Of a DNA stretch of 64,000 nucleotides, positions 29,332-38,910 are shown one piece after another (positions within the stretch are counted from its first letter, which is position 1; each line of letters opens with the position of its first letter). The notes beneath the pieces were generated by a model. It did no database searches. It had not been told where the DNA came from and saw only the letters and a program-made list of their open reading frames with translations. The stretch covers positions 1,371,916-1,435,915 of the forward strand of contig NZ_JACVOT010000001.1 of the NCBI RefSeq assembly GCF_018882285.1. Reading direction: 5' to 3'. The stretch comes from Polynucleobacter sp. AM-26B4. GTDB taxonomy: Bacteria > Pseudomonadota > Gammaproteobacteria > Burkholderiales > Burkholderiaceae. The position numbers and the translations under genes were made by a program.

Positions 29332-30030
29332 ATGAATAAGGTTTACGGTTCTGCAAAAGAGGCTTTGGCAGACATTGTCAAAAATGGCCAAACTTTTGCA
29401 GTGGGTGGTTTTGGTTTGTGTGGCATTCCTGAGGCATTGATCGCTGCATTGCGCGATACAGGGGCAACCAATTTAACAGCCATCTCTAACAACGCTGGTG
29501 TGGATGGCTTTGGTTTGGGTCAACTACTAGAAACTCGCCAAATTAAAAAAATGATTTCATCTTATGTGGGTGAAAACAAAGAGTTTGAGCGTCAATACTT
29601 GGCAGGTGAATTAGAACTTGAGTTCACACCACAAGGTACCTTGGCAGAAAAACTTCGCGCCGGTGGTTGTGGCATTCCTGCTTTCTTTACTAAGACTGGT
29701 GTAGGCACGATCGTGGCCGATGGTAAAGAGATCCGCGAATTCGATGGTGAAAAATATGTGATGGAACGCTCTTTGGTGGCAGACATTGCTTTGGTCAAAG
29801 CTTGGAAAGCTGACAAAGCTGGCAACTTGATCTACCGCCACACAGCGCGTAACTTCAATCCAATGTGCGCGATGGCCGGCAAGATCACGGTGGTTGAAGT
29901 CGAAGAGATCGTTGAGAACGGCGCATTTGAGCCTGCTGATGTTCATACACCAAGTATTTATGTGCATCGCATCGTGTTAAACAAAAATCCAGAAAAGCGC
30001 ATCGAACAGCGCACTGTTAGCAAGGCTTAA
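29332..30030 (+). CDS. scoA: 3-oxoacid CoA-transferase subunit A
   Basis: 232 residues. The start [20 protein letters not shown] and [20 protein letters not shown] are the conserved subunit A entry; [20 protein letters not shown] and [16 protein letters not shown] follow. Together with subunit B it moves CoA from succinyl-CoA to acetoacetate. It is the first gene of the operon with scoB, a CDF transporter, bdhA and a hydrolase, so the likely role is use of acetoacetate and 3-hydroxybutyrate. Confidence 0.95.
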   Translation: MNKVYGSAKEALADIVKNGQTFAVGGFGLCGIPEALIAALRDTGATNLTAISNNAGVDGFGLGQLLETRQIKKMISSYVGENKEFERQYLAGELELEFTPQGTLAEKLRAGGCGIPAFFTKTGVGTIVADGKEIREFDGEKYVMERSLVADIALVKAWKADKAGNLIYRHTARNFNPMCAMAGKITVVEVEEIVENGAFEPADVHTPSIYVHRIVLNKNPEKRIEQRTVSKA

Positions 30031-30041
30031 GGAGCAAGATC

Positions 30042-30692
30042 ATGGCATGGAATCGTGATGAAATGGCTGCACGTGCAGCCAAAGAATTAAAAGATGGTTA
30101 CTACGTTAACTTGGGCATTGGCTTGCCAACCTTGGTAGCGAACCACGTACCAAAAGAAATTGAAGTTTGGCTTCAATCAGAAAACGGTTTGTTGGGCATT
30201 GGTCCATTCCCAACAGAAGATCAAGTCGATGCAGACTTGATCAATGCGGGTAAACAAACCATCACCACATTACCTGGCTCTGCGATTTTTTCTTCAGCTG
30301 ATTCATTTGGCATGATTCGCGGCGGAAAAATCAATATTGCCATTTTGGGCGCGATGCAAGTCAGCGAAAAAGGCGACTTGGCCAACTGGATGATCCCAGG
30401 CAAGATGGTCAAAGGCATGGGCGGTGCAATGGACTTGGTTGCGGGCGTGAAACACGTGGTGGTCTTGATGGAACACGTTGCCAAGAAAAAAGACGGCACA
30501 GAAGACATCAAGATTTTGCCAAGCTGCACCTTGCCATTAACAGGTGTGGGTGTGGTCAATCGCATCATCACTGATTTAGCTGTTTTAGATGTCACACCTC
30601 AAGGCATGAAACTACTTGAGCTTGCACCTGGTGTGAGCAAAGAAGAGGTGATTGCTAAAACTGGTTGTCCTTTAGATACCAGCGCTGTCTAA
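30042..30692 (+). CDS. scoB: 3-oxoacid CoA-transferase subunit B
   Basis: 216 residues. [17 protein letters not shown] and [15 protein letters not shown] carry the subunit B signature, with the catalytic Glu in SENG that forms the CoA thioester. [20 protein letters not shown] and the closing [20 protein letters not shown] are typical. It starts 11 bases after scoA with AAGGAGCAAG upstream, and forms the heteromeric enzyme with ScoA. Confidence 0.95.
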   Translation: MAWNRDEMAARAAKELKDGYYVNLGIGLPTLVANHVPKEIEVWLQSENGLLGIGPFPTEDQVDADLINAGKQTITTLPGSAIFSSADSFGMIRGGKINIAILGAMQVSEKGDLANWMIPGKMVKGMGGAMDLVAGVKHVVVLMEHVAKKKDGTEDIKILPSCTLPLTGVGVVNRIITDLAVLDVTPQGMKLLELAPGVSKEEVIAKTGCPLDTSAV

Positions 30693-30694
30693 AT

Positions 30695-31615
30695 ATGAAA
30701 GATGCTAAGCAAGCAACTCAGCATGCCACTCATTTGCATGCACACAAGAGAGGCGATGCTCAGCATCTTCATTACCGCGAGTCTCATCAAGTCGGCATTC
30801 TGTTAGCAGCCTTGCTGCTAACTTTCCTCTTTGCCGGTATTGAAGCATTTGCTGGTTTTTGGGCCAACTCATTGGCCTTGATCTCTGATGCTGGCCACAT
30901 GGTCACAGATGCATCAGCTTTGGCTTTGGCTTTATTGGCGCAAATCATTGCTAAGCGACCACCTTCAATCAAAAATTCATTTGGTTTTGGTCGAGCAGAG
31001 TCTTTGGCAGCTTTTGTTAATTGCTTGGCAATGTTGGTCTTGATCATTTGGATTGCTCTTGAAGCGATCTCACGCTTCAATGATCCACATCAAGTGCAAG
31101 GTCAGGCTGTGATGGTGGTGGCCGTGATTGGTTTGGTGATCAACTTGATCGTCGCTTGGATTTTGTCTAAAGATAAGAAAAGTGTTAATACCAAAGCAGC
31201 CTTGGTTCATGTGATGGGTGACCTCTTGGGTTCATTGGCAGCATTGATTGCAGGTGTGGTGATTCATTTCACAGGCTGGATGCAGATTGACCCAATCTTG
31301 TCATTGTTTGTCTGTGTCTTATTGATTCGTTCAACCATCAATGTATTAAAAGAGTCATATCACTTCTTGATGGAGGGTGTGCCTCATCACATTGACTACG
31401 TTCAAGTGGGTAAAGATTTACAAGCAGTTGATGGTGTTTTGGCTGTGCATGACTTGCATGTCTGGGAGATGTCACCAGGACATCCTGCTTTGATTGGTCA
31501 TGTCGAAGTGCGTGATTTGCAAGATTGGCCAATCACCATGGAAAAAATTAATAAGATGTTGCTAGAGAAACATGAGATTGATCATGTCACTTTGCAACCT
31601 GAGATGCCTAGTTAA
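30695..31615 (+). CDS. Cation diffusion facilitator (CzcD/ZitB-like) metal exporter
   Basis: 306 residues from ATG 30695, two bases after the scoB stop. A His-rich N-terminus (HATHLHAHKRGDAQHLHY) precedes six membrane helices. The helix 2 metal site HMVTD in LISDAGHMVTDASALALALL and the helix 5 site HVMGD are the CDF HxxxD pairs. A cytosolic C-terminal domain ends the protein. It exports Zn2+, Co2+ or similar using protons. Tight packing inside a ketone-body operon is odd. A hairpin (GTTAAGTT/AACTTAAC, 31611-31634) covers the stop codon. Confidence 0.9.
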   Translation: MKDAKQATQHATHLHAHKRGDAQHLHYRESHQVGILLAALLLTFLFAGIEAFAGFWANSLALISDAGHMVTDASALALALLAQIIAKRPPSIKNSFGFGRAESLAAFVNCLAMLVLIIWIALEAISRFNDPHQVQGQAVMVVAVIGLVINLIVAWILSKDKKSVNTKAALVHVMGDLLGSLAALIAGVVIHFTGWMQIDPILSLFVCVLLIRSTINVLKESYHFLMEGVPHHIDYVQVGKDLQAVDGVLAVHDLHVWEMSPGHPALIGHVEVRDLQDWPITMEKINKMLLEKHEIDHVTLQPEMPS

Positions 31616-31694
31616 GTTAGCAAGCGAACTTAACAAGCTAAGTGATTAAGCTAAATTAATAAATAAATCATTAAATATTTCGGAGCGATTGGAT

Positions 31695-32471
31695 ATGAGT
31701 ATGTTGAAAGGTAAAACAGCATTGGTGACTGGTTCAACCAGTGGTATTGGTTTGGGCATTGCTAAAGCATTGGCAGAGCAGGGTGCCAATATCATGATGA
31801 ACGGCTTTGGAGAAAAAGACGCAGCGATGGCTGAAGTCAAAGCCTTTGGTGTTGAAGTGGATTACCACGGTGCTGACATGAGCAAGCCTGCAGAAATCGA
31901 AGCGATGATGCAAGCCGCTGAAAAGCGTTTTGGTGCTGTTGATATTTTGGTGAACAACGCAGGTATTCAGCATGTGGCCAATGTGGAAGACTTCCCGGTT
32001 GATCGTTGGGACGCCATCATTGCGATCAACTTGTCTTCAGCGTTTCACACCACACGCATGGCATTGCCTGGCATGAAGCAACGCAATTGGGGCCGCATCA
32101 TCAACTTGGCATCTGTACACGGCTTAGTGGCCTCTGCGCAGAAGTCAGCGTATGTTGCAGCCAAGCACGGCATCGTTGGTTTAACAAAAGTGACAGCTTT
32201 AGAAACAGCGCAAACCGGTGTGACTTGTAATGCGATTTGCCCAGGTTGGGTATTAACGCCATTGGTCCAAAAACAAGTGGATGCCCGCGCTGAAAAAGAC
32301 AAAGTGAATAATGAAGAAGCCAAGAAACGTTTGCTTTCAGAAAAGCAACCTTCTGGCGAATTCGTCACACCTGATCAATTAGCAGCTTTGGCAGTGTTCT
32401 TCTGTAGTCCAGCGGCTACTCAAATACGTGGTGTTGCTTGGAATATGGATGGAGGCTGGGTAGCCCAGTAA
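31695..32471 (+). CDS. bdhA: 3-hydroxybutyrate dehydrogenase
   Basis: 258 residues from ATG 31695 (a TTG codon lies two codons earlier). Classical short-chain dehydrogenase: TGSTSGIGLGIAKAL (NAD site), NNAGIQHV, and catalytic Ser/Tyr/Lys in INLASVHGLVASAQKSAYVA followed by AKHG. The QHVA and C-terminal GGWVAQ are typical of BdhA. It interconverts 3-hydroxybutyrate and acetoacetate, feeding ScoAB encoded upstream. CGGAG lies about 10 bases before the ATG. The stop and the next start overlap (TAATG). Confidence 0.9.
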   Translation: MSMLKGKTALVTGSTSGIGLGIAKALAEQGANIMMNGFGEKDAAMAEVKAFGVEVDYHGADMSKPAEIEAMMQAAEKRFGAVDILVNNAGIQHVANVEDFPVDRWDAIIAINLSSAFHTTRMALPGMKQRNWGRIINLASVHGLVASAQKSAYVAAKHGIVGLTKVTALETAQTGVTCNAICPGWVLTPLVQKQVDARAEKDKVNNEEAKKRLLSEKQPSGEFVTPDQLAALAVFFCSPAATQIRGVAWNMDGGWVAQ

Positions 32472-33517
32472 TGCTCAAGCGCTTACTTCAACGACTCTTC
32501 GGAAAGAAACCACAGAGCTCTTATGAGATAGAACTCACAAGCTCTGTGGGCGTATCGCAAGCGCCAGCTAGTGAAGCAAATAACGAAGTAAAGAATGAAT
32601 TAATAACACCTGTCATTGATTACCCCATCCCAGTTGAGGATGTTCCTGATCTTCCCGATCCAGAATGTAGAACGAACTATGTGCAATGCGCCAGCCCATC
32701 GGGTTTTCATAAGATGGCGTATCACGAGTGGGGTGATCCTAATAATCCACGTGTCTTAATTTGTGTGCACGGTCTAACTCGCCGCGGTAGTGACTTCACA
32801 GTTTTGGCCAAAGCGATGCGCGATCGTTACAGAGTGATCTGCCCAGACATCGTGGGTCGAGGTGATTCTGATTGGTTAGAAAATCCGATGCTGTATGGCA
32901 TTCCACAATATGTGACTGATATGAATGCGCTTCTTGCACAGTTAGGTTTGCATGAAGTTGATTGGTTTGGCACATCGATGGGTGGTTTGATTGGCATCTT
33001 CATGGCGAGTCAGAAAAACTCACCGATTAGAAAAATGATTCTCAATGATGTTGGCCCAAGAATTGAACCAACAGCGCTCAAACGTTTGGGTGATTATGTT
33101 GGCAAACCTTTGCGCTTTAACAGCAAAAAAGAAGGCTTGATTTATCTCAATCGCATTTGTGAACCTTTTGGAACTTTCACGCCAGAACAGTGGAAAGACT
33201 ACAACGGTCCTCATTTGAAAAAAGATGGTGATCAGTGGATCGTGCATTACGACCCGGACATCGTCAAACCATTTTCAGCAGTTAATAAGATGACTTCCAT
33301 GATGGGTGAAATGATGACCTGGAAAGCCTATGATGCGATCAATGCTGAGATGCTGATTGTGCGTGGTGCTGAATCTGATTTGATTTCAGGGCTCACAGTG
33401 AATGAGATGTGTCGTCGTAACCCCAAAGCAAAAAGCACCGAAATTCTTGGGGTGGGACATGCTCCGGCATTCATCACGCCAGAACAGGTATCCTTAGCAC
33501 GTGAGTTCTATAGTTAA
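32471..33517 (+). CDS. Alpha/beta hydrolase
   Basis: 348 residues from the ATG that shares one base with the bdhA stop. After an N-terminal extension of about 75 residues (low similarity, acidic), a hydrolase core begins: CVHGLTRRGSDFTVLAKAMR (oxyanion), nucleophile elbow GTSMGG, acid near RGAESD and catalytic His in ILGVGHAPAF. Position in the ketone-body operon suggests an esterase, perhaps acting on hydroxybutyrate oligomers, but the sequence does not prove it. Confidence 0.82.
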   Translation: MLKRLLQRLFGKKPQSSYEIELTSSVGVSQAPASEANNEVKNELITPVIDYPIPVEDVPDLPDPECRTNYVQCASPSGFHKMAYHEWGDPNNPRVLICVHGLTRRGSDFTVLAKAMRDRYRVICPDIVGRGDSDWLENPMLYGIPQYVTDMNALLAQLGLHEVDWFGTSMGGLIGIFMASQKNSPIRKMILNDVGPRIEPTALKRLGDYVGKPLRFNSKKEGLIYLNRICEPFGTFTPEQWKDYNGPHLKKDGDQWIVHYDPDIVKPFSAVNKMTSMMGEMMTWKAYDAINAEMLIVRGAESDLISGLTVNEMCRRNPKAKSTEILGVGHAPAFITPEQVSLAREFYS

Positions 33518-35429
33518 GACCGATTTATTGTTTGGAGAAGACCTTCATGCCCATGCCATGGGCGTGAAGGAGATCCTGCTCTTCTTAAAGTTAGATGAAG
33601 CCAGTTGCTTGGCTGCTGAGCATCTTGACTCAACACTCTCTAAAGAATCTCTAGAAAAACAATTGGGGCAAGAAGTTGCTCAATTGATCATGGGCTATCG
33701 CGCGCTGAAAGCGGCGCAATTAAAAATTGCCCGACAGTCATCCAATCAACTTGGTCAAAGTGCGCAAGCTCAAGTAGAAGTTTTAAGAAAAATGCTTTTG
33801 GCATTTGCTCATGACTTGCGCGTGGTGCTATTGCATTTGGCATCAGTGGTTCAAACTTTGCGTTGGGTCACCTCCCAAAGAATCGAAACACCAACATCTT
33901 GGGCGCAAGACATCTTGGATGTCGATGCAGCTTTAGCCAATCGTTTGGGTATTTGGCAATTGAAGTGGGAGATGGAAGATTTAGCATTTCGATGCTTGGC
34001 TCCAGACACCTACAAACAGATCGCCAGTTTGTTGGATTCAAAACGCGTTGAGCGTGAAGCATTCATTGCCGATGTCATGAATCGCTTGCAAGCAGAATTG
34101 AATCAAGCTGGTATCAAAGGTGAAGTGCAGGGTCGACCAAAACACATTTACAGCATTTGGAAAAAAATGCAGGGCAAATCCATCGACTTTGCTCAGCTTT
34201 ACGATGTGCGCGCATTTCGTATCATGGTCGATGATGTAAAAGATTGCTACGCTGCCTTGGGCATCGTGCATCACATCTGGCAACCCATCCCAAAAGAATT
34301 CGACGACTACATTGCCAGACCAAAACCCAACGGTTATCAATCACTGCACACCGTGGTGATGGACGCAGACAACATTTCATTTGAAGTGCAGGTCAGAACC
34401 CACGAAATGCACAAGCAAGCCGAGTATGGTGTTGCTGCGCATTGGCGTTACAAAGAAGCGGGCAAGCAAGGTTATGCCGGCACCGTGAGTGCCAAAGAAG
34501 AATACGACCGCCGCATTGCTTGGGCCAGACAATTGATTGCCTGGAAAGAAGACGCTTGGGATCAACTCAAAGGGCAAGAGCTCGATGATCAAATTTATGT
34601 GCTGACACCATTGGGTCAGGTCGTGCCTTTGCAGCAAGGTGCCACACCGATTGATTTCGCTTACTCGGTTCACACGGACTTGGGGCACCGTTGCAGAGGC
34701 TCGAGAGTAGATGGTGCGATGGTGCCTTTGGACACGCAACTAAAAAATGGTCAAACCGTTGAAATCATTTCTGTCAAACAAGGCGGTCCTTCTTTGGATT
34801 GGCTCAATGCTGAGCGAGGCTACCTCGCCACCAATCGTGCTAAATCAAAAGTGCGTGCTTGGTTCACGGCGCAACAAGCTGAACAAGATGGTGACAAAAC
34901 AGATAAAGATGAAATTGTTGCTGAAGTTGTTAAGCCAGAGTTGCCCGACATCATCTTGCGCAAGAGCAAAGTCAAATCTGGTCAAAGCGATGTCTTGGTG
35001 GTGGGTGTTGATTCTTTGCTCACGCAACTATCGCGTTGTTGCCGTCCTGTGCCACCAGACCCCATCAGTGGATTTGTGACCCGAGGTCGTGGCGTATCGA
35101 TCCATCGACAAGACTGCAGCACTTTCAAGCAACTCCTAGCCAGAGCACCAGAGAGAGTCGTGGTCACTGAGTGGGGCAATCAGCCCGAAGGCAAATCATT
35201 GTTCCCAGTGGACTTGGCTTTGATGGCCGTCGATCGCCAGGGCTTGTTGCGAGACATCTCGGAAGTGTTCTCACGCCTAAAAATCAACGTCACAGGCGTC
35301 AAAACGCAGTCTCGCAAAGGCATTGCCAGCATGCAGTTCACGATTGAAGTGCCCTCAACCAATGGTTTACAAACCGCTGTGAGCGCTCTTTTAGAGGTCA
35401 AAGGTGTCACCGAGGCGAGAAGGAAGTAG
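33501..35429 (+). CDS. relA: RelA-type (p)ppGpp synthetase
   Basis: 642 residues from GTG 33501, overlapping the hydrolase gene by 17 bases. The N-terminal HD region lacks the HDxxED hydrolase motif. The synthetase domain holds GRPKHIYSIWKKMQGKS and the RelA-type EFDD (residues 266-269) in place of the RxKD of bifunctional SpoT/Rel. TGS (about 355-415), Cys-rich (LSRCCRPVPPDPISGFVTRG) and ACT domains follow. It makes (p)ppGpp on stalled ribosomes. It is shorter than the roughly 740-residue E. coli RelA, mainly at the N-terminus, so an upstream start or truncated pseudo-hydrolase domain is possible. Confidence 0.92.
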   Translation: MSSIVKTDLLFGEDLHAHAMGVKEILLFLKLDEASCLAAEHLDSTLSKESLEKQLGQEVAQLIMGYRALKAAQLKIARQSSNQLGQSAQAQVEVLRKMLLAFAHDLRVVLLHLASVVQTLRWVTSQRIETPTSWAQDILDVDAALANRLGIWQLKWEMEDLAFRCLAPDTYKQIASLLDSKRVEREAFIADVMNRLQAELNQAGIKGEVQGRPKHIYSIWKKMQGKSIDFAQLYDVRAFRIMVDDVKDCYAALGIVHHIWQPIPKEFDDYIARPKPNGYQSLHTVVMDADNISFEVQVRTHEMHKQAEYGVAAHWRYKEAGKQGYAGTVSAKEEYDRRIAWARQLIAWKEDAWDQLKGQELDDQIYVLTPLGQVVPLQQGATPIDFAYSVHTDLGHRCRGSRVDGAMVPLDTQLKNGQTVEIISVKQGGPSLDWLNAERGYLATNRAKSKVRAWFTAQQAEQDGDKTDKDEIVAEVVKPELPDIILRKSKVKSGQSDVLVVGVDSLLTQLSRCCRPVPPDPISGFVTRGRGVSIHRQDCSTFKQLLARAPERVVVTEWGNQPEGKSLFPVDLALMAVDRQGLLRDISEVFSRLKINVTGVKTQSRKGIASMQFTIEVPSTNGLQTAVSALLEVKGVTEARRK

Positions 35430-35457
35430 CCACAAGTGATAAACTGTCGGTCTTAAT

Positions 35458-35534
<77 letters not shown>

Positions 35535-35639
35535 ACGAATTTGGCACCGTAAAGTATGGTGCAGTGATGTAAAAACTGGCGCGGAATGTCCTAGGTTCAA
35601 AAAGACCCCAGAGCACCGCGCTAAATTTTTGGAGTTGAT
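35535..35639 (+). promoter_or_regulatory. thrS leader with two hairpins
   Basis: A hairpin GCACC/GGTGC (35544-35562) is followed by GCGCGG (35579-35584) pairing with CCGCGC (35616-35621). The second is followed by a T-run and, 9 bases on, by the Shine-Dalgarno GGAG (35631-35634). It could be an attenuator or a translational operator comparable in place to the E. coli thrS operator. This is structural inference only. Confidence 0.4.
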
Positions 35640-37562
35640 ATGGTTGTTGTCACATTACCTGATGGATCAAAGCGCGAATATCCCGCGCCATTGACCGTTT
35701 TCGAAGTGGCACAAAGCATTGGTGCTGGTTTGGCTAAAGCTGCTTTGGCCGGTAAGGTCAATGGCAAATTGGTTGACACCAGTCACTTGATCAACTCTGA
35801 TAGCAACATCGCGATCGTCACAGATAAAGATCCTGAAGGCTTGGAAGTCATTCGTCACTCCAGCGCCCACTTGATGGCTTATGCCGTTAAAGAACTCTAC
35901 CCAGAAGCGCAAGTGACCATCGGCCCTGTGATCGAGTCTGGTTTTTATTATGACTTTGCCTACAGCCGTCCATTCACACCAGAAGACTTGGTAGCGATTG
36001 AAAAGCGCATGGCTGAGTTGGCCAAAAAAGACGAGAAGATTGAGCGTCGCGTGGTGAGCCGTGATGAAGCTGTTAAATATTTCAAAGGTTTGGGCGAGAA
36101 CTACAAAGCAGAATTGATTGAAGCGATTCCTCAGTCTGAAGATGTTTCTTTGTATTCAGAAGGTGGCTTCACTGACTTGTGCCGCGGCCCTCACGTGCCA
36201 TCGACTGGCAAATTAAAAGTATTCAAATTGATCAAAGTGGCAGGTGCCTATTGGCGCGGCGACAGCAAGAACGAAATGCTTCAGCGTATTTACGCCACAG
36301 CATGGGCCAAGAAAGAAGATCAAGACGCTTACTTCCACATGTTGGAAGAAGCTGAGAAGCGTGATCACCGCAAACTAGGTAAACAATTAGATCTATTCCA
36401 TTTCCAAGAAGAAGCCCCAGGCTTGATCTTCTGGCATCCAAAAGGTTGGACGATTTGGCAGCAAGTTGAGCAATACATGCGCCGTGTGTACCAAGAGAAT
36501 GGTTACCAAGAAGTCAAAGCTCCGCAAATCTTGGACCGTGGACTTTGGGAAAAATCAGGCCACTGGGAAAACTACAAAGACAATATGTTCACGACTGAGT
36601 CTGAGAATCGTGCTTATGCTTTGAAGCCGATGAACTGCCCAGGCCACGTACAAATTTATAACGCTGGTTTACACAGCTACCGTGAACTACCGTTGCGTTA
36701 CGGTGAGTTTGGTCAGTGTCACCGCAATGAATCATCTGGTGCCTTGCACGGTTTGATGCGTGTGCGTGGTTTCACGCAAGACGATGGTCACATTTTCTGT
36801 ACAGAAGATCAGATCCAATCTGAAGTGGCTGACTTTGATAAAGCCGTGCGTGCGGTTTATCAAGACTTTGGTTTCACAGAAGTGGCCGTTAAATTGGCCT
36901 TGCGACCTGCTAAGCGAGTTGGTGACGACGCCATTTGGGATAAAGCAGAAGATGCCTTGCGCAATGCTTTGAAATCCTCTGGACAAGAGTGGGAAGAGTT
37001 ACCAGGTGAGGGTGCTTTCTACGGACCAAAAATTGAATATCACCTCAAAGATTCAATCGGTCGTTCATGGCAATGCGGCACGATGCAAGTCGACTTTTCA
37101 ATGCCACAACGTTTAGGCGCTGAATACGTTTCTGCTGACAATGATCGTCAAGTACCGGTCATGTTGCACCGTGCGATCGTGGGTTCTTTGGAGCGATTTA
37201 TCGGTATTTTGATCGAAAACCATGCCGGCGCAATGCCTACCTGGCTTGCACCAACTCAGTGCATAGTGATGAATATTTCCGGAAATTCAGCCGAATATGC
37301 TGAAAAAGTACAGCAAATCCTCAAAAAACAAGGATTTAGGGCTGAAGTTGATTTGCGGAACGAGAAAATTACGTTTAAAATCCGTGAGCACGCAATGCAG
37401 AAGGTTCCTTATCTCATCGTTGTCGGTGACAAGGAAGCAGAAGCAAATGCGGTGGCCGTGCGCGCCAGAGGTGGAGTTGATTTAGGTGTAATGCCAATCG
37501 AAGACTTCATCGCCCGACTCCAACAGGATGTATCCCAGAAGGTCGGACCCCAGCCAGTCTGA
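35640..37562 (+). CDS. thrS: Threonyl-tRNA synthetase
   Basis: 640 residues, full length. TGS domain at 1-62, editing domain with [14 protein letters not shown] and the [13 protein letters not shown] zinc-type block, and class II catalytic domain: motif 2 [20 protein letters not shown], then [11 protein letters not shown], and motif 3 [20 protein letters not shown]. The anticodon-binding domain starts near 540. It is first of the translation gene cluster, with infC 42 bases downstream. Confidence 0.98.
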   Translation: MVVVTLPDGSKREYPAPLTVFEVAQSIGAGLAKAALAGKVNGKLVDTSHLINSDSNIAIVTDKDPEGLEVIRHSSAHLMAYAVKELYPEAQVTIGPVIESGFYYDFAYSRPFTPEDLVAIEKRMAELAKKDEKIERRVVSRDEAVKYFKGLGENYKAELIEAIPQSEDVSLYSEGGFTDLCRGPHVPSTGKLKVFKLIKVAGAYWRGDSKNEMLQRIYATAWAKKEDQDAYFHMLEEAEKRDHRKLGKQLDLFHFQEEAPGLIFWHPKGWTIWQQVEQYMRRVYQENGYQEVKAPQILDRGLWEKSGHWENYKDNMFTTESENRAYALKPMNCPGHVQIYNAGLHSYRELPLRYGEFGQCHRNESSGALHGLMRVRGFTQDDGHIFCTEDQIQSEVADFDKAVRAVYQDFGFTEVAVKLALRPAKRVGDDAIWDKAEDALRNALKSSGQEWEELPGEGAFYGPKIEYHLKDSIGRSWQCGTMQVDFSMPQRLGAEYVSADNDRQVPVMLHRAIVGSLERFIGILIENHAGAMPTWLAPTQCIVMNISGNSAEYAEKVQQILKKQGFRAEVDLRNEKITFKIREHAMQKVPYLIVVGDKEAEANAVAVRARGGVDLGVMPIEDFIARLQQDVSQKVGPQPV

Positions 37563-37604
37563 GGTGAGCAAGGTCTTGTTAAAAAATTTTGAAGGAAACA
37601 CGAG

Positions 37605-38126
37605 ATAGCTACTGAGAAAACTCATCGTATTAACCGGGAAATTACTGCCCCCGAATTACGATTAATTGGCAACGACAGTGAACCACTTGGAGTGGTGAAA
37701 TTGGCTGATGCTTTAAGACTGGCGGAAGAGAGCGAATTAGATTTGGTGGAGATTGCCCCAACGGCAGAACCTCCGGTTGCCCGTGTGATGGATTACGGCA
37801 AGTTCAAATACCAAGAAGCTAAGAAAGCTCACGAAGCGAAGTTAAAGCAAAAAGTTATTCAGGTGAAGGAAGTTAAATTCCGCCCTGGCACTGATGACGG
37901 TGACTACAACGTTAAGTTGCGCAATTTGGTGAGATTCTTAGAAGAGGGTGATAAAACAAAAATCACTTTGCGTTTCCGAGGTCGTGAATTAGCCCACCAA
38001 GAAATTGGTGTACGCATGTTGGAAAGATTGAAAGCTGATCTAGAGCCGTATGGCGCTGTTGAGCAGTTTCCAAAGATGGAGGGGCGCCAGATGGTGATGG
38101 TTCTTTCCCCCATCAAGAAGAAATAA
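37605..38126 (+). CDS. infC: Translation initiation factor IF-3 (ATA start codon)
   Basis: 173 residues if started at ATA 37605 (ATA GCT ACT GAG AAA), giving [20 protein letters not shown], a full IF-3 N-terminus. AAGGAA (37592-37597) is correctly spaced 7 bases upstream. No ATG, GTG or TTG occurs in a suitable place; the first GTG (37692) would remove the conserved RINREI helix. IF-3 genes are known to use rare start codons (AUU in E. coli) that IF-3 itself discriminates against, giving negative autoregulation. The rest ([33 protein letters not shown]) is standard. Confidence 0.93.
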   Translation: MATEKTHRINREITAPELRLIGNDSEPLGVVKLADALRLAEESELDLVEIAPTAEPPVARVMDYGKFKYQEAKKAHEAKLKQKVIQVKEVKFRPGTDDGDYNVKLRNLVRFLEEGDKTKITLRFRGRELAHQEIGVRMLERLKADLEPYGAVEQFPKMEGRQMVMVLSPIKKK

Positions 38127-38316
38127 TCACTCGCAAGAGTGAAACGAATAATCACCCTAAGGGTGAAAGAATTACCTGAAAAGGTGATGCAGTAACCCGG
38201 CGACGTAAGTCAGACCGGAGAAAGACGAAAGTCTTATTTAGAAGTATGTCTGGGTAATAGAAGCGCAATCGTCGATTGCCACCTAAGTCGTACAAATTAG
38301 TGAAAAGGGAGCAGTT
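38127..38316 (+). promoter_or_regulatory. Structured leader of rpmI-rplT
   Basis: 190 bases between infC and rpmI. It holds three successive small hairpins of similar sequence (TCACTC-gcaa-GAGTGA 38127-38142; TCACCC-taa-GGGTGA 38152-38166; TTACCT-gaaa-AGGTGA 38172-38187). Further stems are AAGAC-gaaa-GTCTT (38222-38235) and GCAATC-gtc-GATTGC (38265-38279). It is a likely site for ribosomal protein L20 autoregulation, which in E. coli acts in this interval; the details here are inference. Confidence 0.5.
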
Positions 38317-38514
38317 ATGCCCAAGATGAAAACGAAAAGCGGTGCAGCTAAGCGTTTTAGAGTTCGCGCAAGCGGTTCTATCAAACGTGGTCAAGCGTTC
38401 AAGCGCCATATTCTGACCAAGAAGACGACTAAGAACAAACGTCACCTTCGCGGTGCAGTTGCCGTACATGATTCAGATGTGAAATCAGTACGTTCTATGA
38501 TGCCTTACGCTTAA
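38317..38514 (+). CDS. rpmI: Ribosomal protein L35
   Basis: 65 residues, very basic, typical L35: start [20 protein letters not shown] and [23 protein letters not shown] lies 6 bases before the ATG. It is in the conserved infC-rpmI-rplT order and is part of the 50S subunit. Confidence 0.98.
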   Translation: MPKMKTKSGAAKRFRVRASGSIKRGQAFKRHILTKKTTKNKRHLRGAVAVHDSDVKSVRSMMPYA

Positions 38515-38537
38515 CCTCAGACGAATAGGAGAATCAC

Positions 38538-38897
38538 ATGCCAAGAGTCAAACGCGGGGTTACAGCTAGAGCCCGTCATAAAAAAGTTATCGATGCTGCC
38601 AAAGGTTACCGTGGCCGTCGTAAGAATGTATTCCGTATTGCTAAGCAAGCGGTTATGCGTGCAGGTCAGTACGCTTACCGTGACCGTCGCAATAAGAAGC
38701 GCGTATTCCGTGCTTTGTGGATTGCACGTATCAATGCTGCTGTTCGCCAATACGATGTCACATACAGCGTATTCATGAATGGTATGAAGCGATCAGGTGT
38801 TGAGTTAGACCGTAAGGTTCTATCTGACATGGCGATCAACGACAAGCCAGCGTTTGCTGCCTTAGTCGCTCGTATCAAAACAGTAGTAGCTGCGTAA
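38538..38897 (+). CDS. rplT: Ribosomal protein L20
   Basis: 119 residues: [20 protein letters not shown], then [20 protein letters not shown] and [16 protein letters not shown] core ([20 protein letters not shown]). It binds 23S rRNA early in 50S assembly and represses its own operon in enterobacteria. AGGAG precedes the ATG. Confidence 0.98.
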   Translation: MPRVKRGVTARARHKKVIDAAKGYRGRRKNVFRIAKQAVMRAGQYAYRDRRNKKRVFRALWIARINAAVRQYDVTYSVFMNGMKRSGVELDRKVLSDMAINDKPAFAALVARIKTVVAA

Positions 38898-38910
38898 GTA
38901 GGGCCCGCAC

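Noticed and set aside
37692-38126. GTG 37692 as infC start
   Set aside because: It would delete the conserved N-terminal RINREI region; ATA 37605 has a proper ribosome site and gives normal length.
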